Below the pieces are notes generated by a model. The model was not told the origin of the DNA, ran no database searches, and was given only the letters and a program-made list of their open reading frames with translations. From Halomonas lysinitropha (GTDB lineage Bacteria; Pseudomonadota; Gammaproteobacteria; Pseudomonadales; Halomonadaceae): a DNA stretch of 62,918 nucleotides. The position numbers and the translations under genes were made by a program. Location of the stretch: positions 1-62,918 of the forward strand of contig NZ_CABVOU010000022.1 in NCBI RefSeq assembly GCF_902500215.1, read 5' to 3'. Numbering within the stretch: the first letter of the stretch is position 1; each line of letters starts with the position of its first letter. This document shows positions 12,277-21,052 of this stretch, one piece after another.

Positions 12277-12921
12277 TCAGCGGATCCGGCCGACCACGTC
12301 AAGGCCCTCGGCACTCGGCCTGACCACGACGATCTCACCGGACCCGACGCCACCGCCCACCAGAGCAGTGATATTGACCTGATGGGTGACCAGCACCATT
12401 GCGCCCTCTCGATCCCAGCCGCGAATCAGGGCGCGAACGGCCCGGGTGCGGTCATCGGCCAGGCCGCGATCGCGAAAGAAGGAGTCCAGCGACGGGGTCG
12501 GTACCACCTCGCCGAGCCCAAGCAACCGGGCGGTCTCCAGGCAGCGGCACCAGCGGCTGGAACGCACCCCCGCCACCTCGATGCCCCGCTCACGGAAGCG
12601 TTCACCGATCCGTCGTGCCTGCTCACGCCCATCCGCGGAGAGGTTGCGCTGGGTCTCGCACGCCTCGAGACGAAAGCCCGAGGGATCACCGATGCCGGGC
12701 GCCAGGGCATGACGCATCAGCGCCACATGCCCACCATCTAACAGCGCCTGCCAGGCCGCGGCCTCACCTTCCGACTCGGCGGCCATGAGCTGACCGGCGA
12801 GGAGCATCGACCACAGACAGAGACACCACCCAGCGATGCGGCGACGCCCCCCGAGACTCGGTCCACCCTCGCCAGCAGGTCGGTAGCCCCCGCGCTTGGC
12901 GAGAAACACGTCTGGCATCAT
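12277..12921 (-). CDS. exported histidine phosphatase family protein
   Basis: Branch of the phosphoglycerate-mutase-like histidine phosphatases, 214 residues. The catalytic His is in LMRHALAPG (about residue 70); RHA replaces the common RHG. Other family signs are NLSADGREQARRIGERF, SSRWCRCLETARLLG and the C-terminal VTHQVNITAL holding the second His. Residues about 28-48 form a hydrophobic segment after RRR, so it is probably exported or membrane-anchored. The start at 12921 is preferred because GGAGG lies seven bases upstream of it; ATGs at 12927 and 12918 are also in frame. Substrate unknown. Confidence 0.82.
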   Translation of the reverse strand: MMPDVFLAKRGGYRPAGEGGPSLGGRRRIAGWCLCLWSMLLAGQLMAAESEGEAAAWQALLDGGHVALMRHALAPGIGDPSGFRLEACETQRNLSADGREQARRIGERFRERGIEVAGVRSSRWCRCLETARLLGLGEVVPTPSLDSFFRDRGLADDRTRAVRALIRGWDREGAMVLVTHQVNITALVGGGVGSGEIVVVRPSAEGLDVVGRIR

Positions 12922-13124
12922 CTTCATACCTCCATCGAATCGTGGACTGACAACCCGGGAAGGCCACTCGTCGTCGGGTCCACCGCCATCCCTGCCAAGG
13001 CGGGGCATAACGGGCTACGCTGGTCGCGATACTGCCAGCCTCCAGGATTCCCCATGGACCGCACACCGATCTTGGCACGCCCGGAGACAAGGGACATCAA
13101 CGCCAGAGAAGAGAAGAAGACCTC

Positions 13125-14162
13125 ATGATCCCGTTGCTGGGCGAACTGTCCCTCGGCATGGCCTTGCTGCTGTTCGGTGGCTGCACTCTCGTGATCGCCG
13201 TTACGGGGACCCGCCTGACCGGTATCGTCGATGACCTCGCCGACCGTACCGGGCTGGGGGAAGCGATCGCCGGCGCGGTGCTGCTGGGCATGTCCACCTC
13301 GCTGTCAGGCATGGTGGTGTCGGTCTCGGCGGCGTTCGCCGATCGCCCGACCCTGGCCATGAGCAACGCCCTGGGCGGCATCGCCGTGCAGACGCTGTTC
13401 CTGACTGTCGCCGACCTCCTCCACCGGCGCGCCAACCTGGAGCACGCCGCCGCCTCCCTGGGCAACCTGATGCAGGCCGGCCTGCTGCTGTGCCTGTTGT
13501 CGCTGGTGCTGGTGGGACGCTTCGCCCCGGAGTGGACCCTTTGGCAGGTGCACCCCGTGACGCCGCTGCTGCTGATCGTCTACCTGTTCGGCTTGCGCCT
13601 CGTGGATCGCAGCCGCGACAACCCCATGTGGCACCCCGCCCAGACCCGGGAAACCCAGCCCGACGTGCCCGACGACCGGGCCATGGGGAGCTCGGCAGCA
13701 CGGCTTTGGCTCTCCTTCGTGGCCCTGGCGGCCATGCTCGGTGTAAGCGGATGGCTGCTGGAGCGCTGTGCTGCAGTGATCGCCGAGCAGACCGTCCTGG
13801 GGCAGTCGGTGGTGGGGGCACTGATGACGGCGGTGGTGACGTCGCTGCCGGAGCTGGTCACCTCGGTGGCAGCGGTGCGGCGCGGCGCCCTGACCCTCGC
13901 CGTGGCCGGCATCATCGGCGGCAACGCCTTCGACACCCTGTTCGTCGCGGCCTCGGATATCGCCTATCGAGGCGGCTCTATCTATCACGCCATACCCGAT
14001 ACGGTCGCGCTGTGGGTCGCCCTGTCGCTGCTGATGACAGGCATCCTGCTGGTCGGCATGCTCCACCGACAGCGCCAGGGGCCAGCTCATATTGGCTTCG
14101 AGAGCGTCGGCATCATCGCTTGCTATCTGGTCGGGGTTTTCGCTCTGGTGCTGGCGCCCTGA
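13125..14162 (+). CDS. sodium/calcium exchanger (CaCA) family protein
   Basis: Polytopic cation antiporter of 345 residues with two homologous halves, each carrying an alpha-repeat. The first has MSTSLSGMVVSVSAAFADRP (about 65-84). The second has VTSLPELVTSVAAVRRG followed by GGNAFDTLF, a classic GN-x-FD ion-binding signature. The acidic residue usual in the first repeat (TS-P-E) is replaced by SL-S-G, so ion selectivity may differ from typical Na+/Ca2+ exchangers. About ten membrane helices. Stands alone between a convergent phosphatase and the LacI regulator. Confidence 0.85.
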   Translation: MIPLLGELSLGMALLLFGGCTLVIAVTGTRLTGIVDDLADRTGLGEAIAGAVLLGMSTSLSGMVVSVSAAFADRPTLAMSNALGGIAVQTLFLTVADLLHRRANLEHAAASLGNLMQAGLLLCLLSLVLVGRFAPEWTLWQVHPVTPLLLIVYLFGLRLVDRSRDNPMWHPAQTRETQPDVPDDRAMGSSAARLWLSFVALAAMLGVSGWLLERCAAVIAEQTVLGQSVVGALMTAVVTSLPELVTSVAAVRRGALTLAVAGIIGGNAFDTLFVAASDIAYRGGSIYHAIPDTVALWVALSLLMTGILLVGMLHRQRQGPAHIGFESVGIIACYLVGVFALVLAP

Positions 14163-14232
14163 GACTAGGGCTATTGCGAGTACCCTGCCCCGGAGGCGTC
14201 GGAGTTTGCCCGATGGACCGATCGCAATTAGG

Positions 14233-14248
14233 ATGGGAACGATCCCAT
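14233..14248. promoter_or_regulatory. LacI-type operator upstream of ptxS-like regulator
   Basis: A 16-bp imperfect palindrome, ATGGGAACGATCCCAT, with a central CG as in most LacI-family operators. It ends 15 bases before the ATG of the LacI regulator, where binding would block its own expression. A closely similar 16-mer is found at 15333-15348 (14 of 16 bases identical when reversed). Confidence 0.65.
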
Positions 14249-14263
14249 GACAACGGCGCTATC

Positions 14264-15286
14264 ATGCCCCGCCCCCCACACCAGCGCACCACCATCATCG
14301 AGGTCGCCCGACAGGCCGGCGCTTCCAAGACCAGCGTCTCCCGCTACTTCAGTGGCGAACGCGAGCGGCTCTCCCCCGATCTTCAGGGCCGCGTCGCCGA
14401 GGCCGCCCGTCGCCTGGGCTACCGCCCCAATCGGATGGCCAGCGGCCTCAAGGGAGGGCGTTCGCGGCTGATCGGGATGCTGGTGGCGGACATCCGCAAC
14501 CCCTTCTCGGTGGCGGTGATGCACGGTGTCGAACAGGCCTGCCGCGAGCGTGGCCTGTCACTGATGGTCTGCAACACCGACAATGACCCGGCCCAGGAGC
14601 GCGAGCACCTCGCCCTGCTCGCCTCCTACCGGGTCGAGGGCCTGGTGATCAACGCCGTCGGCAGTCCGGACCGCGAGCTGCAGGCGCTGGTCGACCAGGG
14701 CACGCCCCTGGTGCTGCTCGAGCGTGAACTGGGCGAGGTGGAGGCCGAAGTGGTGGGCCTCGACAACGCCCGGGCCCTCGACCTGGCCCTGGACCATCTC
14801 CAGACCAGGGGGTATGGCGAACTGCTCTACCTGAGCGAGCCCCCGGAGCAGGCCAGCCCCCGCCAGGCACGCCTGATGCGCTTCCTCCAGGGGATCGCGG
14901 CACGCGACCTGGTCGGCGAAGTCCATTGCCGTCCCCTCGGCGAGCGCGAGGCCCTGCACCGCGCCATCGGCGACTTCCTGGCCGGCCCCGGCACGGCACC
15001 CCGGGCGCTGCTGTGCGCCAACGGCAACGCCACCCTGGCGGCCACCCGGGCCCTGCAGGAACTCGGCGCTCGCCTGGGCGAGACCGGGCTACTGGGCATC
15101 GACGAACTCGACTGGTGCGCGCTGGTCGGCCCCGGCATCACCACCCTGGCCCAACCCACCGAGGCGATCGGTCGCGCCGCGGTGGAGTGCCTGATGCGTC
15201 GCCGCGAGGCCGGTGAATGCACGACGCCATCACGCCGGGTGCAGTTCCAGGCCAGCCTGATCTCGCGCGGTTCGACCCGCCGCTGA
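14264..15286 (+). CDS. ptxS: LacI-family transcriptional regulator, PtxS-like
   Basis: DNA-binding repressor of 340 residues with an N-terminal helix-turn-helix (TTIIEVARQAGASKTSVSRY, about 8-27), the hinge segment RPNRMASGLKGG and a periplasmic-binding-protein-like effector domain beginning RLIGMLVADIRNPFS. Placement directly ahead of kguE-kguK-kguD matches PtxS, the 2-ketogluconate-responsive repressor of Pseudomonas. The ATG at 14264 follows a CG-centred palindrome that is likely its own operator. The exact effector is inferred from neighbours only. Confidence 0.78.
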   Translation: MPRPPHQRTTIIEVARQAGASKTSVSRYFSGERERLSPDLQGRVAEAARRLGYRPNRMASGLKGGRSRLIGMLVADIRNPFSVAVMHGVEQACRERGLSLMVCNTDNDPAQEREHLALLASYRVEGLVINAVGSPDRELQALVDQGTPLVLLERELGEVEAEVVGLDNARALDLALDHLQTRGYGELLYLSEPPEQASPRQARLMRFLQGIAARDLVGEVHCRPLGEREALHRAIGDFLAGPGTAPRALLCANGNATLAATRALQELGARLGETGLLGIDELDWCALVGPGITTLAQPTEAIGRAAVECLMRRREAGECTTPSRRVQFQASLISRGSTRR

Positions 15287-15308
15287 TCCACCCCCCTCAG
15301 GAGTCCCC

Positions 15309-16118
15309 ATGGTCGTTCCCTCCCGCTTCCAAATGGCACCGTTCCCATCGTTATTGTCCGGCGCGGCGGATGCTCCCGCCGCCCTTATCGCCACCTCCGC
15401 CTATGGCCAGGACCTCATCGCCGAGCTCGGCCAGGCCGCAGTACTACCGTGGCTCGCCGCGGCCGGGGCCGACGGCGTGGAGATCCGCCGCGAACTGCTG
15501 CCGGTAGGCTTCGCGGACTTCAGCGGCCTGGGCCGGGCCTGCGCCGAGCAGGGCCTGGCGGTCATCTACTCCGCCCCCGAGGGGCTCTGGCAGGCCGGCC
15601 GGCTCGCGGAGGACCTTGACGAACGCCTGGGCGAGGCCGCCGGCCTGGGCGCGCTAGCGATCAAGGTCTCCCTGGGTCACTACCCCGTCGGGAACCGAAC
15701 CGACTGGGTGGCGCTGCGCGAGCGCCTCACGGCCGCACCGCCGCTATTGGTAGAGAACGACCAGACCCTCGAAGGCGGTACCCAGGAGCCCCTGGCCGCC
15801 TGCCTGGAGGATGCCGCGGCGGCGGGCTGCCCGCTGGGCATGACCTTCGACATCGGCAACTGGCACTGGACCGGCAGTGACCCACTGGCCGCGGCGCGGC
15901 GCCTGGGCCCCTTCGTGCGCTATCTACACTGCAAGGGAGTCGTGCGCCATGGAGGACGCCTCAAGGCCAGCGTGCCCGATGACGAGGAGCTCTCTGCCTG
16001 GCGGGAGTTGCTGGACCACCTGCCGGCCCAGCTCCCGCGCGCCATCGAATATCCCCTGCAGGGCCAGGATTTGGCGGCCCTGACCGCCGACGAACTGGCG
16101 CGACTGCGCCGCCTCTGA
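15309..16118 (+). CDS. kguE: KguE-like sugar phosphate isomerase/epimerase family protein
   Basis: TIM-barrel protein of 269 residues in the AP-endonuclease-2 / xylose-isomerase-like superfamily. Likely metal ligands are in ADGVEIRRE, PLLVENDQT, GMTFDIGNWHW, RYLHCKG and RAIEYPL. In Pseudomonas, kguE is the first gene of the 2-ketogluconate operon and its reaction is poorly defined. The ATG at 15309 has AGGAG five bases upstream and lies 22 bases after the regulator. A second operator-like 16-mer lies inside the first codons (15333-15348). Probably co-transcribed with kguK and kguD. Confidence 0.75.
   Translation: MVVPSRFQMAPFPSLLSGAADAPAALIATSAYGQDLIAELGQAAVLPWLAAAGADGVEIRRELLPVGFADFSGLGRACAEQGLAVIYSAPEGLWQAGRLAEDLDERLGEAAGLGALAIKVSLGHYPVGNRTDWVALRERLTAAPPLLVENDQTLEGGTQEPLAACLEDAAAAGCPLGMTFDIGNWHWTGSDPLAAARRLGPFVRYLHCKGVVRHGGRLKASVPDDEELSAWRELLDHLPAQLPRAIEYPLQGQDLAALTADELARLRRL
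15333..15348. promoter_or_regulatory. second operator-like palindrome, inside kguE 5' end
   Basis: ATGGCACCGTTCCCAT; its reverse complement matches the 14233-14248 operator at 14 of 16 positions. If real it could act as a roadblock site or loop with the upstream operator about 1.1 kb away. It lies within coding sequence, so chance resemblance is possible. Confidence 0.4.
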
Positions 16119-16146
16119 CACCCCGACCACGACACAGGAGACTGCC

Positions 16147-17121
16147 ATGAACCCAGCTTCCGCCCCTCCCGAGATCCTCGCCTTCGGCGAGGCCATGACG
16201 ATGTTCGTCGCCGAGGATCCCGGCGAGCTGGCTGGCGTCGAGCACTTCCAGCGCCGCATCGCCGGCGCCGACACCAATGTGGCCATCGGCCTGGCCCGCC
16301 TGGGCTTCCATGTAGGCTGGCTGAGCCGGGTCGGCGACGATAGCTTCGGCACCTTCATTCGCCGCGCCCTGGAGGCCGAGGGACTGGACTGCCGCCACCT
16401 GGGCACCGACCCCGAGCATCCCACCGGCCTGGTGTTCAAGGAGCTTGCGCAGGACGGTGCCGATCCCCGCGTGGAATACGTCCGCCGCGGCAGTGCCGCC
16501 AGCCACCTCGCGCCGACCGACGCCGACGGCGTCGACTTCTCGGCGCTGCGCCACCTGCATGCCACCGGCATCCCCCCGGCGCTCTCGGCGAGTTCCCGAG
16601 AGCTCGCCGAGACCATGCTCGTACGAGCCCGGGACGCTGGCGCCAGCCTCTCCTTCGACCCCAACCTGCGCCCCAGCCTGTGGAACAGCGAGGCCGAGAT
16701 GCGCGATACCCTCAACGCCCTGGCGGCACGCACTGACTGGGTGCTGCCCGGCCTGGCCGAGGGCCGCCTGCTGACCGGCCGCGACAACCCCGAGGCGATC
16801 GCCGACTTCTATCTGGAGCGCGGCGCCCGGGCGGTAATCATCAAGCTGGGCCCCCAGGGCAGCTACTATCGGGGTAGCCTGGGGGGCGAGCAGATCGATT
16901 TCACCGTCCCCGGCGTACCGGTGGCCGAGGTCGTCGACACCGTGGGCGCCGGCGACGGCTTCGCGGTGGGCGTGATCAGCGCCCTGCTCGACGGCCTCCC
17001 GCCCCGTGAGGCACTGCAGCGCGGCAACCTGATCGGCGCCCTGGCAGTGCAGGTGCGCGGCGACATGGAAGGCCTACCCGACCGCGAACGCCTCGAACGA
17101 CTGGCATCCACCCCGCAATAA
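16147..17121 (+). CDS. kguK: 2-ketogluconokinase KguK (PfkB family)
   Basis: Ribokinase-like (PfkB) sugar-acid kinase of 324 residues. The N-terminal substrate loop LAFGEAMTMFVAED and the double-glycine-like RRIAGADTNVAIGLARLG are followed by the C-terminal ATP/anion-hole motif VVDTVGAGDGFAVG, with the catalytic Asp in GAGD. In the Kgu pathway it phosphorylates 2-ketogluconate to 2-keto-6-phosphogluconate. It is also similar to 2-keto-3-deoxygluconate kinases, so KDG is the main alternative substrate. Preceded by CAGGAG and 28 bases after kguE, 10 bases before kguD. Confidence 0.8.
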   Translation: MNPASAPPEILAFGEAMTMFVAEDPGELAGVEHFQRRIAGADTNVAIGLARLGFHVGWLSRVGDDSFGTFIRRALEAEGLDCRHLGTDPEHPTGLVFKELAQDGADPRVEYVRRGSAASHLAPTDADGVDFSALRHLHATGIPPALSASSRELAETMLVRARDAGASLSFDPNLRPSLWNSEAEMRDTLNALAARTDWVLPGLAEGRLLTGRDNPEAIADFYLERGARAVIIKLGPQGSYYRGSLGGEQIDFTVPGVPVAEVVDTVGAGDGFAVGVISALLDGLPPREALQRGNLIGALAVQVRGDMEGLPDRERLERLASTPQ

Positions 17122-17131
17122 GGAGTCCGAC

Positions 17132-18121
17132 ATGAAAAAGCGCATCTTGTCCTACGGCCGCCTGAGCGAGGCCCAATTGGCCCAGCTGTCCCGCGAGTTC
17201 GAGGTCCAGCAGTTTCACGGCCTCGCCTCGGCAGACGACCCCGAGTTCCGCGCCGCGCTGCCCGAGGCCCACGGCCTGATCGGCTCCAGCGTGGCAATCC
17301 CCGCCAAGCTGCTGGACGAGGCCCCCCACCTGGAGGCCATCGCCAGCATCTCGGTGGGCTATGACAACTACCCGGTGGAGGCACTGACCCGGCACGGCAT
17401 CCTGCTCTGCAACACTCCGGACGTCCTCACCGAGACCACCGCCGACACCGGCTTCGCGCTGATCATGGCCACTGCCCGCCGGGTCGTGGAGCTGGCCGAC
17501 CTCGTCAGGCGCGGCGACTGGCAGAAGAGCATCAGCCCTGAGCACTTCGGCAGCGACGTACACGGCAAGACCCTCGGCCTGGTGGGCTTCGGTCGCATCG
17601 GCGCCGCCGTGGCCCGGCGGGGCGCCCTGGGCTTCGGCATGCGAGTGCGCTACGCCATGGCCTCGCCCAAGCCGAGCCTGGAAGCGGAGCTGGGTGCCGA
17701 GCGTCGCGAGCTCGGCGAGCTGCTCGACGAGTCCGACTTCGTGTGCGTCACCGTGCCCCTCTCCGAGGCCACCCGCCACCTGATCGGCGCCAATGAGCTT
17801 GCGCGAATGAAGCCCTCGGCCATCCTGGTCAACATCGCCCGTGGTCCAGTGGTGGACGAGGCGGCACTGATCAAGGCGCTGGAGATGGGGCACATCCGCG
17901 CCGCCGGCCTCGACGTCTACGAGCAGGAACCCTTGTCGGTGGAGTCACCGCTACCGCACATGACCAACGTGGTAGCCCTGCCGCACATTGGCTCGGCGAC
18001 CCATGAAACCCGCGACGCCATGGCCCAGCGAGCGGTGGATAACCTCATCCTGGCGCTCTCCGGGGAACATCCCGTCAGCCTGGTCAACGAGGATGCCTGG
18101 GCGACGCGCCACGACGCTTGA
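17132..18121 (+). CDS. kguD: 2-ketogluconate-6-phosphate reductase-like 2-hydroxyacid dehydrogenase
   Basis: D-isomer-specific 2-hydroxyacid dehydrogenase of 329 residues. The nucleotide-binding motif GLVGFGRIG is central, and the catalytic triad is seen as R (NIARGPVVDE), E (YEQEPL) and H (LPHIGSAT). It is close in style to GhrB/TkrA. Next to KguE and KguK its likely job is reduction of 2-keto-6-phosphogluconate to 6-phosphogluconate, feeding the Entner-Doudoroff and pentose phosphate pathways. GGAG precedes the ATG. Glyoxylate/hydroxypyruvate reductase is the alternative reading. Confidence 0.78.
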   Translation: MKKRILSYGRLSEAQLAQLSREFEVQQFHGLASADDPEFRAALPEAHGLIGSSVAIPAKLLDEAPHLEAIASISVGYDNYPVEALTRHGILLCNTPDVLTETTADTGFALIMATARRVVELADLVRRGDWQKSISPEHFGSDVHGKTLGLVGFGRIGAAVARRGALGFGMRVRYAMASPKPSLEAELGAERRELGELLDESDFVCVTVPLSEATRHLIGANELARMKPSAILVNIARGPVVDEAALIKALEMGHIRAAGLDVYEQEPLSVESPLPHMTNVVALPHIGSATHETRDAMAQRAVDNLILALSGEHPVSLVNEDAWATRHDA

Positions 18122-18144
18122 TGGGGCGGTCTTAGACTAAAGAC

Positions 18145-18187
18145 GATTGGTCGAAGCCCCTTGTCTCAGCTAGTTTTTAGACCAATC
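18145..18187. promoter_or_regulatory. inverted repeat in front of second LacI gene
   Basis: GATTGGTC (18145-18152) and GACCAATC (18180-18187) are an exact inverted pair separated by 27 bases, in the 90-base gap between kguD and the next LacI regulator. The region is locally AT-rich (TAGTTTTTAGACC). It could hold the promoter and an operator of the second regulator; binding has to be shown. Confidence 0.35.
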
Positions 18188-18211
18188 CAAAAACGCCATA
18201 TCGGAGACGCC

Positions 18212-19303
18212 ATGCGCCAGGATGCCTCGCCCCGCCAGGGCCAGCGCGACACCGCCAGCGTGACCCTGCAGGACATCGCCGCCCACGCAGGCGTGTCCCG
18301 CTCCACGGTGTCTCTGGTGCTGCGCGAGAGCCCGCTGGTGGCCGAGCGCACGCGGCTGAAGGTGCAGCGTTCGATCAAGGCCCTGGGCTACGTCTACAAC
18401 CGCGGCGCAGCCGCCCTGCGCGGCAGCCGAACCTCGACCCTGGGGGTAGTGGTCTACGACATCGCCAACCCCTTCTTTGGCGCCATGGTGGCCGGCATCG
18501 ACGCCGCCCTGAACCGCGAGGGCTACGTCTCCTTCCTGGCCAACAGCGAGGACTCGCCGGCACGTCAGCAACGCTTCCTGGAGCGCATGCGCGAACACCG
18601 TGTCGACGGCATCCTGCTGTGCCCCGCGGAGGGCACCGACCCGACACTGATCGACACCCTCGACGGCTGGGGCATGCCCTGCGTGCAGGTGCTGCGCCAC
18701 GTGGGCGAGCCACCCTTCGACTATGCCGGCGCCGACTTCCACCAGGGGGTCTGCCAGGCCATGGACCACCTGGTGGCCCTCGGCCACCGGCGCATCGCTT
18801 TTCTCGGCGGCCACAGCGAGCACTCGGCGACCCGCGAGCGCTGGCAGGGTTACCGGGAATCGCTGGAGCGCCATCGGCTCACCTACCAGCGCCTGCTGCG
18901 CTCCACGGTGACCCGCCGAGATGGCGTCGCCATGATCCAGCAGCTGATGGCCGAGTCACCGGCGCCCAGTGCCGTGGTCTGCCACAACGATCTGGTGGCC
19001 TTTGGCGCCATGCTCGGCCTGAAGCACCTGGGACGGGTGCCAGGCGTCGACTGCGCGGTGATCGGCACCGACGACGTCGAAGAGGCCACCCTGGGTGACC
19101 CGGCGCTGACCAGTGTCGCTACTCACCCCCATGCCATCGGCGAGGAGGCCGCGCGCCTGGCGCTGCGGCGCATCGCCACTCCGGAGGGCGCAAGGGAGCA
19201 GGTCGTGCTGGCGCCCCGGCTGCAGGTTCGCGACTCCTGCGGGGCCACCAGGCCCCCGTCAGGCGCGACAGAACTCAACCCTGCTGCCGGGGAGCACGCC
19301 TAG
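18212..19303 (+). CDS. LacI-family transcriptional regulator
   Basis: Second LacI-type regulator of the locus, 363 residues. HTH at about residues 17-36 (VTLQDIAAHAGVSRSTVSLV), hinge YNRGAAALRGSRT and a sugar-binding effector domain starting TLGVVVYDIANPFFG. I start at the ATG at 18212 with GGAG upstream; the open frame from 18161 runs through a probable promoter. It precedes the TRAP genes by 62 bases in the same direction, so it is the likely local controller of that transporter. It is clearly distinct from the PtxS-like protein, so the two probably sense different molecules or divide enzyme and transport control. Confidence 0.85.
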   Translation: MRQDASPRQGQRDTASVTLQDIAAHAGVSRSTVSLVLRESPLVAERTRLKVQRSIKALGYVYNRGAAALRGSRTSTLGVVVYDIANPFFGAMVAGIDAALNREGYVSFLANSEDSPARQQRFLERMREHRVDGILLCPAEGTDPTLIDTLDGWGMPCVQVLRHVGEPPFDYAGADFHQGVCQAMDHLVALGHRRIAFLGGHSEHSATRERWQGYRESLERHRLTYQRLLRSTVTRRDGVAMIQQLMAESPAPSAVVCHNDLVAFGAMLGLKHLGRVPGVDCAVIGTDDVEEATLGDPALTSVATHPHAIGEEAARLALRRIATPEGAREQVVLAPRLQVRDSCGATRPPSGATELNPAAGEHA

Positions 19304-19365
19304 CGTCCTGCCCCACGCCAGCCACTTACCGCCGCCTCGAGCGGCGACAACAACAAGGTGTCATC

Positions 19366-20376
19366 ATGACTCAACAATGGATCGATCCAAAAACCATTCT
19401 CCACAGCCCCCGTGCCCTGCTCGGCACCGCCCTGCTGGCTGCCAGCCTGGGGGTTGCCGGCACCGCCCAGGCCGTGGACCTGCGCTTCGGCCACGGCGGC
19501 ACCGAAGACACCGCCTACCACCTGGGGGCCGAGCGCTTCAAGGAGCTGCTCGCCGAGGCCAGCGACGGCGAGATCGGCGTGGAGATTCTGGGCAACTCGG
19601 TGCTCGGCCACGAGACCGAAATGTTCGAACAGCAGATGGCCGGCGCCCTGGACGTGTCGATCATCAATCCCGGCCTGATTACCGATTTCTCGCCCACCGC
19701 CAACGTCTTCTCGATCCCCTTCCTGTACCGCGATGAGGACCACTGGCGCCAGGTGCTCGACGGCGAGGTGGGCCGCGCGATCGCCGATCAGATCACGGCA
19801 GAGACCGACGTGCGCGTGCTGGCTTTCTACGGTGGCGGCAAGCGTCAGGTCGTCAGCACCGAGCCGTTGGAAAGCCTCGACGATCTCGAAGGCTTGAAGA
19901 TCCGCACCAACCCCACCCGGCCGCTGATCACCGCCTGGGAGGCACTGGGCGCCGACCCCACCGTCATGGAGTGGAGCGAGATCTATACCGGCCTGCAACT
20001 GGGTGCCATCGACGGCCTGCTCAATGAGGCGGAGTGGATCCACCGCATGCGTTTCCATGAAGTCGCGCCGCATATCGGCCTTTCCGAGCACGACATCACG
20101 GTACGACTGCTGACACTCTCCCAGTCGACCTGGGACCGCCTCGACGAGGCCCAGCAAGGACAGGTCATGGAGGCCGCCGCGGAGTCTGCCAGCTACGCTC
20201 GTCAGGTGCAGCTCGAACAGGACGCCGAGGCGCTCGACCTGCTGGTCGAAGAGGGCGCCACCCTTCACGAGATGGACCGCGAGACCATGATGGAGACCGT
20301 CGCGGGACCGCTCGAGAGCGTGATCGACGACATGGGTCTGACCGAGTACCACCAGATGATCGTCAACGCGGAATAA
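19366..20376 (+). CDS. dctP: TRAP transporter solute-binding protein, DctP type
   Basis: Periplasmic binding subunit of a tripartite ATP-independent transporter, 336 residues. The signal peptide is long (hydrophobic stretch about 19-36, cleavage near AQA at 35-37). The mature protein starts VDLRFGHGGTEDTAYHLGAERF and has the DctP pattern, including KIRTNPTRP, where the Arg is the expected carboxylate-binding residue. Downstream dctQ and dctM complete the transporter. Context suggests a sugar acid such as 2-ketogluconate as ligand, which is inference. Confidence 0.92.
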   Translation: MTQQWIDPKTILHSPRALLGTALLAASLGVAGTAQAVDLRFGHGGTEDTAYHLGAERFKELLAEASDGEIGVEILGNSVLGHETEMFEQQMAGALDVSIINPGLITDFSPTANVFSIPFLYRDEDHWRQVLDGEVGRAIADQITAETDVRVLAFYGGGKRQVVSTEPLESLDDLEGLKIRTNPTRPLITAWEALGADPTVMEWSEIYTGLQLGAIDGLLNEAEWIHRMRFHEVAPHIGLSEHDITVRLLTLSQSTWDRLDEAQQGQVMEAAAESASYARQVQLEQDAEALDLLVEEGATLHEMDRETMMETVAGPLESVIDDMGLTEYHQMIVNAE

Positions 20377-20383
20377 CCCACCC

Positions 20384-20409
20384 GGCGCCCGCCCGCCGGG
20401 GCGGGCGCC
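20384..20409 (+). terminator. intercistronic stem-loop dctP / dctQ
   Basis: Eleven-base arms GGCGCCCGCCC and GGGCGGGCGCC flank a GCCG loop right after the dctP stop codon. No T-tract follows. Such hairpins commonly shield the abundant binding-protein mRNA and lower permease expression. Confidence 0.7.
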
Positions 20410-20431
20410 TCGCTTGCCACAGGTAATCGTC

Positions 20432-21052
20432 ATGTCCCGACTGCTCGCTGGCCTGGCACAGCTCAACCGGGTCCTGGAGCGTGTGCTTCACTGGATCCTG
20501 CTGTCGCTGGTGCTGGGCTTCGTCCTGCTGGTCATCTACCAGGTGATCAGCCGAAACCTGGCCTTCATGCCGAGCCTCTACTGGACCGAGGAGTTCAGCC
20601 GCTTCGCCTTCCAATGGATGGTCATGCTGGGTGCCGCAGTGGGGGTGCTCCACGCCGACCACTTCGTGCTCGAGGCCTTCCCTCGCGGTTCATGGGCCGA
20701 TCTCGCCACCCGGGTGATCCGCGACCTGGCTTGTCTGGCCATCGGCATCATCTTCGTCTTCCACGGCCACGAGTTCGCCCTCTCCGGGCTGCGCCGCAAC
20801 GCCACCGCCTCGGGGCTATCAATGATCTACGTCTACTCCGCCTTCATGGTCAGCGGGGCGTTCATCCTGCTGTTCAGTGTACAGCGCCTGCTGCATACCC
20901 TGCTCCACGGCCTGGACGACATGGAAGCGGCGCTCAACACTCCAAGCGAGATCGAGGCGCTGGAGGTCAGCGCGTCTGGCCACAGCGTGGAAGGGCTCGA
21001 GCCGCCCCCCGGGAGTAGCGGACAATCCGAACGGGGAGGGCCACGCCCATGA
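20432..21052 (+). CDS. dctQ: TRAP transporter small permease, DctQ type
   Basis: Four-helix membrane subunit of 206 residues, partner of DctM. Hydrophobic segments at about 18-40, 58-76, 95-113 and 133-155; WTEEFSRFAFQWMVMLGAA is the typical DctQ signature. An unusually long hydrophilic, acidic C-terminal tail (about residues 160-206) extends past the usual end. I use the ATG at 20432; a TTG 18 bases upstream is possible. The stop overlaps the dctM start (ATGA). Confidence 0.88.
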   Translation: MSRLLAGLAQLNRVLERVLHWILLSLVLGFVLLVIYQVISRNLAFMPSLYWTEEFSRFAFQWMVMLGAAVGVLHADHFVLEAFPRGSWADLATRVIRDLACLAIGIIFVFHGHEFALSGLRRNATASGLSMIYVYSAFMVSGAFILLFSVQRLLHTLLHGLDDMEAALNTPSEIEALEVSASGHSVEGLEPPPGSSGQSERGGPRP

